Notes under the pieces: generated by a model | Seen by the model: the letters and a program-made list of their open reading frames with translations, nothing else | Databases searched by the model: none | What the model was told of the DNA's origin: nothing | In this document: positions 21,708 through 22,071 of the stretch, piece by piece | Layout: each line of letters starts with the position of its first letter | Numbering within the stretch: the stretch's first letter is position 1 | From: Alphaproteobacteria bacterium | GTDB lineage: Bacteria; Pseudomonadota; Alphaproteobacteria; UBA8366 | Length of the DNA: 22,071 nucleotides | NCBI GenBank assembly: GCA_018665505.1 | Contig: JABJCS010000691.1 | Location: 1 to 22,071, forward strand | Reading direction: 5' to 3' | Position numbers and translations under genes: made by a program

Positions 21708-22071
21708 ATGGTCCAAATCTTACGAAACGCGAATATTATGGGACGCGAGGGCGATGGCCCGCTCGATATTCTGATTGACGACGGCAAAATCGCAGCCATC
21801 GGAAAGGCCCTGCAAACAATGGGCGAAGAGTTGGACTTGGCCGGTAAACTCGCCACACCGGGTATGGTGGAGACGCATATTCATCTCGATAAAGCCTGCA
21901 TAATGGGTCGATGCGCTCCGGAGCCGGAGACCGGCCCAACCAATCACGCGGCCCGAGTCGCGGAAGCAAAACGCGGTTTCACGGTTGAGGACGTCCATAA
22001 GCGCGCTAGCCGTACCCTGGAGAAATGTATCATGAATGGTGCCCCCCGGATGCGGACCCATGTTGAAATCG
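21708..22071 (+). CDS. Amidohydrolase, cytosine-deaminase-like (partial, cut by window end)
   Basis: The first 121 codons of a metal-dependent amidohydrolase. The N-terminal beta-sandwich part reads ILRNANIMGREGDGPLDILIDDGKIAAIG. It is followed by the metal-binding PGMVETHIHLDKA (H57 and H59 in HxHLDK), typical of the cytosine deaminase/AtzC-like branch, and a conserved THVEI strand at the cut. The start has GGAG 11 bases upstream. The reading frame is open to the window end, so length and the remaining metal ligands are unseen. Its 125-base divergent gap from the aldolase gene suggests shared regulation. The substrate is probably a cyclic amide, amidine or ureide, by family only. Confidence 0.85.
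   Translation, partial: MVQILRNANIMGREGDGPLDILIDDGKIAAIGKALQTMGEELDLAGKLATPGMVETHIHLDKACIMGRCAPEPETGPTNHAARVAEAKRGFTVEDVHKRASRTLEKCIMNGAPRMRTHVEI

Noticed and set aside
1..22071. CRISPR array, rRNA, tRNA, phage or defence genes
   Set aside because: No regularly spaced repeats, no tRNA- or rRNA-like sequence and no recognisable nuclease, integrase, capsid or toxin-antitoxin gene was found on reading either strand.

Overview
The window looks like a chromosomal piece from a GC-rich alphaproteobacterium, probably Rhodospirillales-like. That placement is an inference from codon use, TRAP transporters, CaiB-type CoA transferases and many small catabolic operons; no rRNA or tRNA anchors it. It is an accessory catabolic and transport region with a metalloid-resistance pair embedded in it.

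Region 1 (about 180-7709, + strand) is a long run of genes. A TRAP transporter of the TakP/DctP type has a binding-protein gene broken by two in-frame stops, followed by a hairpin with a T tract and intact dctQ and dctM. An amidase, a 65-residue membrane protein, two tandem Lin0512-family proteins, an alpha/beta hydrolase and a family III CoA transferase follow at close spacing. Together they suggest uptake, hydrolysis and CoA activation of an amide- or ester-containing organic acid. The substrate is unknown.

Region 2 (7718-10014, - strand) has a nested inverted-repeat element, a cspA-type cold-shock gene with its own promoter, long leader and terminator, and a two-subunit aconitase-X dehydratase (swivel plus catalytic subunit).

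Region 3 (10078-16290, mostly + strand) starts divergently from aconitase X: aldo/keto reductase, crotonase, then a GAPDH of the kind paired with ArsJ. In known systems this GAPDH makes 1-arseno-3-phosphoglycerate, which ArsJ exports. Here gapdh and arsJ are separated by a roughly 2-kb segment holding a DUF2306 membrane protein gene and a divergent lysR. A 157-bp imperfect direct repeat of the gapdh-arsJ junction flanks this segment. Each repeat copy has decayed on the side that is no longer needed, so it reads as the scar of an integration or duplication event. It is the most striking structure in the window.

Region 4 (16387-22071) holds a ThDP-dependent enzyme overlapping a D-2-hydroxyacid dehydrogenase, a 51-residue membrane protein on the - strand, and an MFS transporter preceded by a TATAAT box and an exact CRP/FNR-type palindrome. 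A class II aldolase/adducin-family gene (- strand) and the start of a cytosine-deaminase-like amidohydrolase that runs off the window end complete it.

No CRISPR array, transposase, integrase, phage gene, rRNA or tRNA was recognised.
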